9,833 nucleotides of DNA from JAAFHS01 sp031396505. Lineage in GTDB: Bacteria > Pseudomonadota > Alphaproteobacteria > Rhodobacterales > Rhodobacteraceae. Made by a program: the position numbers and the translations under genes. Positions 1-5,550 of this stretch are shown here, in pieces; within the stretch, counting starts at the first letter, position 1, and each line of letters begins with the position of its first letter. The DNA is taken from contig JANNKX010000093.1 in NCBI GenBank assembly GCA_031396505.1, positions 1 through 9,833 of the forward strand, read 5' to 3'. The notes below the pieces were generated by a model that saw nothing but the letters and a program-made list of their open reading frames with translations, was not told where the DNA came from and did no database searches.

Positions 1-1578
1 CGCCGGCAGCACGAAATCCCACGCCATGATCCCCCGCTGGCCATCGACGTCTTCTTCCGTCACGGGCAGATCGGTGGCCCATGAAATCTCCAGGTCTTCT
101 TGCTCCGAATAGGGCACCAGATCCATCAGCCGCACATCCCATGCCTCGTCCGTCAGGTTTTCCACCTCCAGCACCGCCACTTCCTCGCTTTGGTTCGACG
201 ATACGATCAGGCCACGCTGCCCGTCCGCCCGCACCGGCATATCCCGCGTCAGACGCAGACCTTCAATCGCACCGAACGCCAGTTCCGCCTGCTGCCCCGG
301 CTGGATAGGTTCCAATTCCGTCGCCCCGATCAACGTGCCATCGCGGTAAAGATAGGCGGTGCCGGGCAGCAGCACCGCATTCCCGCTATTGGTGAATTCC
401 GCCATCAGGAAGGCCGTCGCATCAGCACGCGGGACGGCGCGGGCGGTAATTTCGGGGGTCAGCACCACCTCGTCCAAGGCCAGCCGCAGGTCGGTCACGC
501 CCGATTCCACGTCAACCGCAACGGGATAGCGGTAGACGACTGTATCGCCCTCGTAGAATGTTGTCGCAGAAATGCTTCGCTCCATCACAACCATTGGCGC
601 TGCGGCTGCATCTGCCATCGGCATCTCACCCGCGAAACCTTGCAGTCCCGACCGCGTATCAGTCCCCAGCTTCTGTTCGTCGGCAATACTACGAAATTCC
701 GGGTACAGCGAAGATGGTTCCGATTGCGATGTCGGGCTTGCCGTCGACAGTGTCAGGGCAACGCCCGTCCAGTCCTCGCCAGTGTTTTGACTGATGACCA
801 CGCCGCGTTGCACCGTCAGACTGGCGTCGCCCTCACGCTCCAGTCGCATGTCGTAAACCGGCTGCCAGCTTGCAGCATCATTCATGAACTGCGTGATCGT
901 CACACTCGCCTGCCCCGCCGTTGCCACATCTACCTTGACGTTCAGCCCCGCATACAGCGTGTCATCATAGGACGCGGTCGCATAGGCCTCGCGCGCCGTG
1001 GCCAGCGATGCCTGCAGTTTCGCAAGGTCCGCCTGCGCCACCAGCATCTCGCCGGCCGCCGCACGCGCAGAATCACCCGCCGCCTGAACCTCTTCGCCGA
1101 TCATCTTCGCAATATCCCGCAGCGCCGCCGCCGATGTTGCATCCACCGTCGGCTCTGCCTTGACGCTTTTCAGAAACTCCACCTGCGCATTCGCCGCGTT
1201 GATCTGCGTCTGAATCGCATCCATCGCCAAAATCGCCGCCCGCTCTGCCACTTCCAGCCGGTCCACCTCGGCCTTCGCGCCTGCCGCGGCTTCCGTCAGG
1301 CGCGGGTCCGGCGGTGGCAGCAATTCACCCCGCAAGGCGTAACTGCCCAATGTCACCCCATCCCCCGGCGCAATCCGAAGCGCCTCGGCATAGGTTTCCG
1401 CAGGCAGGTCGCCAACCATCAGATCATGGCTGCCCGCCGGCGCATCAAACGTCACCACCCGCGTGATCTGCGCGCCATACGGGTAAACCGTGACATCGGT
1501 AATCCGGCTGGTCGCATCGATCTGGTCGGCAAAGGCACAGGCGGGAAAAAAGACGGAGGCAAGGAGGATACGGCGCAT
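1..1578 (-). CDS. Secreted DUF4139 / mucoidy inhibitor MuiA family protein (C-terminus cut by window edge)
   Basis: The frame is open for exactly 526 codons from ATG at 1578 to the left edge, with no stop, so the C-terminus is missing. The protein starts MRRILLASVFFPACAFA-DQ, a clear Sec signal peptide with cleavage predicted after residue 17. Residues about 20-90 resemble the DUF4140 N-terminal domain (DVTVYPYGAQITR, then VGDLPAETY). Residues about 95-200 are Ala/Glu/Lys-rich and likely coiled coil. From about 205 the DUF4139 beta-rich region follows, with stretches such as QPVYDMRLE, QNTGEDWTGVALTLSTASP and a late FYEGDTVVYRYPV. The family is called 'mucoidy inhibitor A' from old genetics, but no biochemical activity is established. 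An SD-like GAAAGGG lies about 9 nt upstream of the ATG. It is transcribed in the same direction as the ExbBD/TonB-like block but is separated from it by 325 bp and a hairpin, so it is probably a separate unit. The family assignment is firm; the function is unknown. Confidence 0.88.
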   Translation of the reverse strand, partial: MRRILLASVFFPACAFADQIDATSRITDVTVYPYGAQITRVVTFDAPAGSHDLMVGDLPAETYAEALRIAPGDGVTLGSYALRGELLPPPDPRLTEAAAGAKAEVDRLEVAERAAILAMDAIQTQINAANAQVEFLKSVKAEPTVDATSAAALRDIAKMIGEEVQAAGDSARAAAGEMLVAQADLAKLQASLATAREAYATASYDDTLYAGLNVKVDVATAGQASVTITQFMNDAASWQPVYDMRLEREGDASLTVQRGVVISQNTGEDWTGVALTLSTASPTSQSEPSSLYPEFRSIADEQKLGTDTRSGLQGFAGEMPMADAAAAPMVVMERSISATTFYEGDTVVYRYPVAVDVESGVTDLRLALDEVVLTPEITARAVPRADATAFLMAEFTNSGNAVLLPGTAYLYRDGTLIGATELEPIQPGQQAELAFGAIEGLRLTRDMPVRADGQRGLIVSSNQSEEVAVLEVENLTDEAWDVRLMDLVPYSEQEDLEISWATDLPVTEEDVDGQRGIMAWDFVLPA

Positions 1579-1750
1579 GATGAAAATCCCTTTCGAAATG
1601 GTTGTTCGCATCTTATGACGCAGCATCGCAGATCATCCTTGGAACACAGCAGGGAAATCAAGACAGTCGGTGTTGAAATCCGGATGATTGTTTCATGCGC
1701 GCGCGGTGTGACGGGGCCGCCCCGCCAGGGCCCGCAAAACCCCACTCGAC

Positions 1751-1796
1751 AGCGTATCGCTGCCAATCAGGATCACCTGACTGGCAGCCATACGCT
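1751..1796 (-). repeat. Long imperfect inverted repeat (21-bp arms, 4-nt loop)
   Basis: The left arm 1751-1771 and right arm 1776-1796 pair at 19 of 21 positions around the loop ATCA. The mismatches are 1758/1789 (C-C on plus, G-G on minus) and 1766/1781 (A-C on plus, but a G-U wobble if transcribed from minus). The RNA would therefore fold slightly better when read from the minus strand, the direction of the flanking genes. No T-run follows directly on either strand; the nearest on the minus side is a T4 about 12 nt beyond the stem, so it is not a textbook terminator. It could be a structured leader, a small RNA, a dispersed palindromic repeat or a protein-binding site. The structure itself is certain; its role is not. 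Confidence 0.75.
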
Positions 1797-1813
1797 CTAG
1801 GGTCGTCAAAATC

Positions 1814-1829
1814 GTTAAGAAAGTGTTAA
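1814..1829 (-). promoter_or_regulatory. Candidate CtrA binding box (TTAA-N7-TTAAC)
   Basis: On the minus strand the bases read TTAACACTTTCTTAAC, a perfect match to the alphaproteobacterial CtrA consensus TTAA-N7-TTAAC. The consensus is established knowledge. Use of this site is inference, since AT-rich intergenic DNA can match by chance. It lies about 236 bp upstream of the MuiA-like start and 18 bp before the long hairpin in the minus direction. If CtrA activates from it, the expected product is a minus-strand transcript that begins near or in that hairpin and may continue into the MuiA-like gene. Confidence 0.45.
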
Positions 1830-1880
1830 ATCAGCCCGATTATTAAAACCTAAGACATTGATATAATTCATCTAAGCTGA

Positions 1881-1900
1881 AAATTGACAGCCGTCAATTT
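1881..1900 (-). terminator. Hairpin just downstream of the TonB-like gene, possible terminator
   Basis: A perfect 8-bp inverted repeat (AAATTGAC / GTCAATTT, loop AGCC) begins 3 bp past the TonB-like stop codon. On the minus transcript the 3' arm ends in UUU and one further U follows, giving a short U-run. The stem is AT-rich and the U-run short, so termination may be weak. Position right after the last gene of the block is the main support. The arms also contain TTGAC on both strands, so a promoter -35 element or a protein-binding palindrome is an alternative. Confidence 0.45.
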
Positions 1901-1903
1901 CGC

Positions 1904-3100
1904 CTACTGCAGCCGGAACGGGATCATCGCCATCGGCGCATTCCGGTCCACCGTTTCGCGCAGCACCGGAAAGAATTCCGCCGCAAGAAACCCGTTATGC
2001 GTGTCCATCGCCACCGGCCGCCCCGCCGTCGCCATTGCCATCAGCAACTGCTGCGTGTCGCGCGCCGGGCCGAACCGCGACATCGGCACATCGAAACTCA
2101 CCGTATCCCCGCTGAATGACAGATACGCGCTCAGGTCCTGCACCACGCCATTGTCGTCGATCACGATCATGCTGACGTAACGCCCCTGCGCCCCTTGCAG
2201 CGCCCCCACCAGCCGGTCCCCACTGCTCACCGCGTCCGCCTGCACCGCGATGGCCAGCGGGAATGTCGGATACCGCGCGCCCTCGCGCACAAAGTTCAAC
2301 GCTGCACATTGCCGGGGGTCCACCAGCACGTTGCGCGCAGGCGGCGGTGCTGCCACATCCGCCAGCAGCTCCTTGGAAAACGTCAGGATATCCGCCTCGT
2401 TCGCCGCCAGAAAATCGAGGCTGATCTCGCCCCCCGCATCCCGGCGCGGCGTCGCCACGAGGCAAGGCAGCGACAACTGCCCCCGGATGCGCAAGATGAA
2501 CTCGTCCACGGCACTCGGTGGCCCCTGCGTCACCTCCGGGTCTTGCGATGGCGGGGCCGCAGGCGGCGCAGGCACCAACTGCACGGCGGCCACCGTTTCC
2601 GGCGCAGCAACCGTTGGCGCAATCGCTTCGGGTGCCGCCGCCAAGGGTGCCACCGGCTGCACTGCGGCAACCCCGATCGGCGCGATCGTCCCGCCGCCAT
2701 CACCCTCGGGCACAATCGGGCTCAGCGTCGTGGCTTGAACCGGCGCAATCGGTTCCGGTTCCAGTGCCGCCAGTGGATCACTCTCTTCTGCCTCCGGTGA
2801 AACCAACTCCTCTTCGGGCACCACCGCCGCCAATTGCTCTGGTTCCGGCGTCGGCGGCACTTCGGGTTCCACGGCCACCTCTTCCGGCGGGGCAAGTGGA
2901 ATTTCCTCAGTCGGGGCGATCACCTCGGGCGCGATTTCCATAACCGACAGCGTCACCGCCATCGGTTCGGGAATATTTTCGCCTAACCGGATCAAATCCA
3001 GCAGCGGAAACAGAAAATACGCGACAGCCGCCCCGTGAACCATCATCGACAGCCCGAAAGACTGCATCCACGCCACACCTTCACGACCCCGCCCGATCAT
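1904..3100 (-). CDS. TonB-like membrane-anchored Pro-rich protein with a non-TonB C-terminal domain
   Basis: This 398-aa protein has one N-terminal membrane segment (about residues 14-36, MVHGAAVAYFLFPLLDL). A long Glu/Pro-rich then Ala/Pro-rich linker follows (about 43-195; e.g. EIPLAPPEEVAVEPEVPPTP), and then a folded C-terminal domain (about 198-398). The layout is that of a TonB/TolA energy transducer crossing the periplasm. No TonB C-terminal motif (YP..A...G.EG.V.V.F) was found. Instead the C-terminus has two Cys (213 and 265) that could form a disulfide, then a beta-rich stretch (RLVGALQGAQGRYVSMIVID, DLSAYLSFSGDTVSFDVP) that recalls DUF4384-type sandwich domains. That comparison is from memory and tentative. 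The start codon overlaps the preceding ExbD stop (ATGA at 3097-3100), which points to translational coupling and a shared complex. It is the last gene of the block and is followed by a hairpin at 1881-1900. Confidence 0.82.
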   Translation of the reverse strand: MIGRGREGVAWMQSFGLSMMVHGAAVAYFLFPLLDLIRLGENIPEPMAVTLSVMEIAPEVIAPTEEIPLAPPEEVAVEPEVPPTPEPEQLAAVVPEEELVSPEAEESDPLAALEPEPIAPVQATTLSPIVPEGDGGGTIAPIGVAAVQPVAPLAAAPEAIAPTVAAPETVAAVQLVPAPPAAPPSQDPEVTQGPPSAVDEFILRIRGQLSLPCLVATPRRDAGGEISLDFLAANEADILTFSKELLADVAAPPPARNVLVDPRQCAALNFVREGARYPTFPLAIAVQADAVSSGDRLVGALQGAQGRYVSMIVIDDNGVVQDLSAYLSFSGDTVSFDVPMSRFGPARDTQQLLMAMATAGRPVAMDTHNGFLAAEFFPVLRETVDRNAPMAMIPFRLQ

Positions 3101-3498
3101 GGCTGCTCGCTCCGCCGCAGGGTCACCAGCCGCAGTTCGATATCGGCAAGATCGGGTCGCGTCACCACCTGCAACAAGCTTTCCGCCGGGGCCTCTTTGC
3201 CGATCAGCACATGCAGGATCACCGGTTGTTCCAGGTCCTGCAACGCCAGCGCCAGCAGTTCTGGCGCGACCGTCACACCATCAAGCGCCCATTGCCCATT
3301 ATCACCCACCACCAGAATCGGTGCGGGCAGCCGATCCAGCGGCAGGTCAGAGGTTTCCGCCAAGGCCATGTTTTCGGGGGCCTGATTCAGAACCTGCCCC
3401 GTCATCAGAAAGAAAAACAGCAGTAGAAACACGATGGATACGATGGAAAATGACACATCCGCGTCCAACTTCTTGTTGCGCTTGGGTAGGGGTCTCAT
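3097..3498 (-). CDS. ExbD/TolR family protein 2, lacking the conserved membrane Asp
   Basis: This 133-aa protein has the ExbD/TolR layout: a short basic cytoplasmic N-terminus (RPLPKRNKKLDADV), one membrane helix (about 17-33, SIVSIVFLLLFFFLMT) and a periplasmic domain of about 100 residues. In ExbD/TolR/MotB-type proteins a single Asp at the start of this helix carries the proton. Aligned to the ExbD encoded just upstream (LADAMFNLLIFFM), that position is Val20 here; Asp12 and Asp14 lie before the helix and do not replace it. The missing Asp is seen directly; that this subunit cannot conduct protons is inference. It overlaps its neighbours by ATGA at both ends (3495-3498 and 3097-3100), so the three proteins are probably made together. 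The likely role is a structural or force-transmitting partner of ExbD 1 in a mixed dimer inside an ExbB ring. Confidence 0.85.
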   Translation of the reverse strand: MRPLPKRNKKLDADVSFSIVSIVFLLLFFFLMTGQVLNQAPENMALAETSDLPLDRLPAPILVVGDNGQWALDGVTVAPELLALALQDLEQPVILHVLIGKEAPAESLLQVVTRPDLADIELRLVTLRRSEQP

Positions 3499-3935
3499 AC
3501 GCCCCTCCCTGACAGCTGCACCTGACTGATCCCACCCGCCGACAGCGCCTCGAGCACCGTTGTCAGATCCTGCACCTGCGCCTCGGGACGGATCACAAGG
3601 ACAATGCTCTGCGTGCCCGCCTGCGTCAGGATGTCCGTCAGATCATCTGCCTGATCCATCGAAAACAATTGTCCGTTCGCAATGATCCCGCCTTGGCCAA
3701 CTGTCCAGACCGCCGCATCTGCCCCCGCAGGCTGTGCTGCGCCGTCACCCACGCCCGCCCCGTCACCGGGCAATACCGCTGCACCCCTAAGTGGCAACAG
3801 CGAATATGGCGTGATGTTCGATGACAGCATGAAAAAGATCAGCAGATTGAACATCGCATCCGCCAGTGGCGTCAACGAGATGCGATACCGTTTCGGATTG
3901 CGCCGTTCGGTCAGAAGTTCACGCCCCAGCGCCAT
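3495..3935 (-). CDS. ExbD/TolR family biopolymer transporter 1 (conserved Asp present)
   Basis: This 146-aa protein has a basic N-terminus (ERRNPKRYRISLTP), one membrane helix (about 22-40, LTPLADAMFNLLIFFMLSS) and a periplasmic domain. Asp26 is in the TP.AD context expected for the proton-carrying residue of ExbD/TolR. A Gly/Ala-rich linker at about 50-70 (LPGDGAGVGDGAAQPAGADA) precedes a C-terminal alpha/beta domain (IVLVIRPEAQVQDLTTVLEA) typical of the family. The start ATG at 3935 follows the ExbB stop by 14 nt, with a purine-rich AGGGCGGGA upstream as SD. The stop overlaps the start of ExbD 2. It probably works with ExbB as the proton-driven stator/motor in the inner membrane. Confidence 0.9.
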   Translation of the reverse strand: MALGRELLTERRNPKRYRISLTPLADAMFNLLIFFMLSSNITPYSLLPLRGAAVLPGDGAGVGDGAAQPAGADAAVWTVGQGGIIANGQLFSMDQADDLTDILTQAGTQSIVLVIRPEAQVQDLTTVLEALSAGGISQVQLSGRGV

Positions 3936-3949
3936 TGCGCAATCCCGCC

Positions 3950-4594
3950 CTAACCCTTGCCGGGAATATCGACCCGGCCATGGATCGCCGCCGAGATCAG
4001 CGGCTCGATCGTCTGGCGTTCATTCTCGATCCGCCCTTCCAACCAGACGGCGGCAAAATACGTCGCAAGCGCAATCGCCAGCCCCGCCGCCGTGGTGGTC
4101 AGCGCTGTCCAGATCCCGCCGGCAAGCTGCGCCGGATCGGCCACGCCGCCCGCCGATGTGGACAACGTGCCAAACGCGTCAATCATCCCGATCACCGTAC
4201 CCAGCAGGCCAAGCATTGGGGCTGCCTGCACAACGGTTTCCAACACGCGCATCCGCCCTGTCAGCGCCGTCAGTTCGGTCAGCGCTACCTGACGCCCAAG
4301 TTCCTCGGCATAAGCAGGTTCATTCGGGCGGGCGCGCAGGCAAATGATGACCGCCTGCAAAATGCGCGTCAGCACGGTTTTGCGTTCGGATGCGCGCGCT
4401 TGTGCCTTGTCGGCACGACCACCCAGCCAGTCATCCAAAACGGCGTCCGCAACACGGTGACGCCCGACACCCATGCGGGCAAACTGGATGATCTTGAAAA
4501 AGAACACGGTCACGGCAAGGATCGACAGGGCGATCAACGCCGTAAAAACAACCAGTGTCGACGTTCCAAGCGACGAAAGATCGGGCATGTTCAT
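3950..4594 (-). CDS. ExbB/TolQ/MotA family proton-channel protein
   Basis: This 214-aa protein is the usual length for a short ExbB/TolQ. It has a first membrane segment (about 12-38), a cytoplasmic loop (about 40-118) and two further membrane segments (about 121-142 and 156-187). The second carries the family signature AAPMLGLLGTVIGMIDAF and the third the Thr/Ala-rich GIWTALTTTAAGLAIALATY, including the Thr residues that line the proton path in ExbB/TolQ. These proteins form pentameric channels around ExbD/TolR dimers and convert the proton-motive force into movement of a periplasm-spanning partner. It is followed by two ExbDs and a TonB-like gene and preceded by only 4 bp after the 143-aa secreted protein, so it is mid-operon. 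The SD is weak and an in-frame ATG two codons further on (4588) is an alternative start. Confidence 0.93.
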   Translation of the reverse strand: MNMPDLSSLGTSTLVVFTALIALSILAVTVFFFKIIQFARMGVGRHRVADAVLDDWLGGRADKAQARASERKTVLTRILQAVIICLRARPNEPAYAEELGRQVALTELTALTGRMRVLETVVQAAPMLGLLGTVIGMIDAFGTLSTSAGGVADPAQLAGGIWTALTTTAAGLAIALATYFAAVWLEGRIENERQTIEPLISAAIHGRVDIPGKG

Positions 4595-4598
4595 GGCA

Positions 4599-5030
4599 TC
4601 ACAACCCGAACTGGATGGTGCTGCGCGACGCCGTTGACAGCGATGTCAGGCACCCATCAACCGCAGCGCCACCCGTTGTTGTGCATTGCACCACGTCATT
4701 CACGATGAGCCGCGAAATCTGCGCGCAAGGCTGGCCCGGAATGTCAAACTGCACGACTTTGGTCTTGCCCACCGGCAACGCACCGAAATCCAGCACCAGC
4801 AACCGCGTCACGGCCCCGCCTGCATCAAAAACCGCCATTTGGAAGCTGGTCATTTCCAACGGAACACCCAAACCGTTGCTGGCCACATAAGTCAGGCGGC
4901 ACGCGCCTTCAGCTGTGTCGGCGGCGGTGTTCAATTCAAGTGCAAGGCTGGGCGCAGCGGCGTCTTGGGCTGCAACTGGCGCGGAAGCCAGCGACACTGC
5001 AACGAGAGCGGCGAAAAAACGCAGTAACAT
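4599..5030 (-). CDS. Small secreted protein with four cysteines, operon partner of ExbB
   Basis: This 143-aa protein starts with a clean signal peptide (MLLRFFAALVAVSLASAPVAA-QD, cleavage after about residue 21). The mature part is about 122 residues, beta-rich by appearance (LALELNT, CRLTYVASN, MAVFDAGG, LLVLDFGALPVGKTKVVQFD), with Cys at 44, 102, 116 and 127 that could make two disulfides. I recall similar proteins next to ExbB/ExbD genes in Rhodobacterales, usually annotated as hypothetical or 'Tat pathway signal sequence domain protein'. That is from memory, and I see no twin-Arg motif here. A good SD (AGGAAG) sits 5 nt before the ATG. The stop is 4 bp from the ExbB start, so it probably belongs functionally to the motor complex as a periplasmic accessory. 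The biochemical function is unknown. Confidence 0.85.
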   Translation of the reverse strand: MLLRFFAALVAVSLASAPVAAQDAAAPSLALELNTAADTAEGACRLTYVASNGLGVPLEMTSFQMAVFDAGGAVTRLLVLDFGALPVGKTKVVQFDIPGQPCAQISRLIVNDVVQCTTTGGAAVDGCLTSLSTASRSTIQFGL

Positions 5031-5156
5031 GACAACTTCCTATCATTTTTGCGCGCCGGGGACTCAGGTCATCCCCGCGCGGGACCAACGTAGGAAATGG
5101 TCTGCATTCAGACCCACCTGTCAAGGTGGGATGTGCAGTGATTGTGCGTATCGACC
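5031..5156 (-). promoter_or_regulatory. Leader/promoter region with three inverted repeats upstream of the ExbBD block
   Basis: Three palindromes lie between the 99-aa and 143-aa genes. One at 5113-5130 has a 7-bp perfect stem CCCACCT/AGGTGGG. One at 5099-5114 has a 6-bp perfect stem GGTCTG/CAGACC. One at 5052-5081 is a GC-rich stem of about 10 bp with a one-base bulge. On the minus strand the first contains a perfect TTGACA (5118-5123), which could be a -35 element with an operator over it, but no good -10 follows at 16-18 bp. The GC-rich stem lies just before the SD (minus strand reads stem, AAAAATGAT, AGGAAG, ATG) and could affect translation. Alternatively the 5113-5130 stem, 26 bp past the 99-aa stop, could act as a weak terminator or processing site; it has no U-run. 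Confidence 0.4.
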
Positions 5157-5456
5157 TTAGCGGAACACGCCGACGGCCCAGCTTGACCGGATCTGGCCGC
5201 CCGACCCACGGGTCACGGGGCTGTTTGACGCGGGAAACTGGAATGACGGAGGGACCACAAGAACAAAATCCGCTGCAACGGGTGCATCGGTGATGATCGG
5301 GTCGCGTTGATTGTTGGCGCGGTCGTCACGCAGGTCACGAATGGGCTCGTTACCGCCGCATTTCGAACCCGAGCACTCTTGCGCAAAAACCTGCGTACTG
5401 GATAAGGTCACCGCCAGAGCAAATGCGCTGGCGAAAATGCGCGAAACGCGTGCCAT
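5157..5456 (-). CDS. Small secreted protein of unknown function (99 aa)
   Basis: The start chosen is ATG at 5456, giving MARVSRIFASAFALAVTLSSTQVFA-QE, a good signal peptide cleaved after about residue 26. An SD-like AAGGG lies about 8 nt upstream. An in-frame ATG at 5477 abuts a promoter-like -10 (5478-5483), and longer versions would add sequence with no signal peptide, so both are disfavoured. The mature part is about 73 residues. It has a Cys pair (28 and 33, ECSGSKC), a charged patch (IRDLRDDRANNQRD) and a hydrophobic/Pro stretch (DFVLVVPPSFQFP), ending in WAVGVFR. I do not recognise the family. It is the first gene of the leftward block and diverges from the DUF1036 gene. Confidence 0.65.
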   Translation of the reverse strand: MARVSRIFASAFALAVTLSSTQVFAQECSGSKCGGNEPIRDLRDDRANNQRDPIITDAPVAADFVLVVPPSFQFPASNSPVTRGSGGQIRSSWAVGVFR

Positions 5457-5477
5457 AGTGAAAGCCCTTGTGTCCAT

Positions 5478-5506
5478 AATATACAGTTCCATGATACCTG
5501 AGTTAA
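5478..5506 (-). promoter_or_regulatory. Candidate sigma-70 promoter for the leftward block
   Basis: On the minus strand TTAACT (5501-5506, 4 of 6 matches to TTGACA) is separated by exactly 17 bp from TATATT (5478-5483, 5 of 6 matches to TATAAT). Transcription would begin near 5470, leaving a leader of about 14 nt with an AAGGG SD before the 99-aa gene's ATG at 5456. This supports the short start for that gene. A weaker plus-strand candidate for the DUF1036 gene, TTAAGG (5503-5508) and TGTATG (5526-5531) with 17-bp spacing, overlaps it. Confidence 0.5.
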
Positions 5507-5550
5507 GGTGGTGTCGCAATCCAAGTGTATGCGTGGTGATTCTGACCAAA

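Larger units (their letters stand above)
1579..1903. other. 325-bp intergenic region with hairpins and a CtrA-type box
   Basis: No convincing gene lies here. Reading leftward on the minus strand, the region holds a hairpin just after the TonB-like gene (1881-1900), an AT-rich stretch, a perfect TTAA-N7-TTAAC box (1814-1829), a 46-nt near-perfect hairpin (1751-1796), a GC-rich patch around 1700-1740 and the SD of the MuiA-like gene. A weak minus-strand promoter candidate is TTGACG (1892-1897) with a 17-bp spacer and TAGATG (1869-1874). Its -35 is inside the 1881-1900 hairpin and its -10 matches only 3 of 6. I found no strong promoter closer to the MuiA-like gene. Confidence 0.6.

Noticed and set aside
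1452..1766. 104-codon minus-strand frame spanning the intergenic hairpin and the MuiA-like N-terminus
   Set aside because: It needs a TTG start inside the hairpin, has no SD, and overlaps a signal-peptide-bearing gene in another frame. Its composition looks random.
100..1800. 566-codon plus-strand open frame opposite the MuiA-like gene
   Set aside because: It is extremely rich in Arg, His and Gln with no domain, signal peptide or SD, and the opposite strand encodes a clear DUF4139 protein. This is a typical antisense shadow of a GC-rich gene.
1862..1867. Perfect TATAAT on the plus strand
   Set aside because: No acceptable -35 lies 16-18 bp upstream and nothing on the plus strand follows. 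It is likely chance in an AT-rich patch.
2195..2800. 201-codon plus-strand frame opposite the TonB-like gene
   Set aside because: It is Arg-rich shadow of the Ala/Pro codons of the real gene on the other strand.
3097..4594. Anti-phage Zorya-type motor (ZorA/ZorB)
   Set aside because: ExbB is a short TolQ-like protein with no long cytoplasmic tail, the ExbDs have no peptidoglycan-binding OmpA domain, and there is no helicase or nuclease gene next to them.
3866..4708. 280-codon plus-strand frame opposite ExbB
   Set aside because: It is Arg/Gln-rich with no recognisable motif, and the minus strand encodes ExbB with full family signatures.
5061..5065. GACTC (CcrM methylation motif GANTC) in the leader of the 143-aa gene
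   Set aside because: A single 5-bp site is expected by chance and there is no further sign of methylation control.
5052..5081. GC-rich hairpin next to a run of five T on the plus strand as a terminator
   Set aside because: The T-run precedes the stem on the plus strand and would be an A-run after the stem in the minus transcript, the wrong polarity for intrinsic termination in either direction.
5311..5550. Upstream extension of the DUF1036 protein to 216 aa
   Set aside because: It overlaps the 99-aa gene on the opposite strand and places the signal peptide internally. The start at 5551 gives a normal family length.
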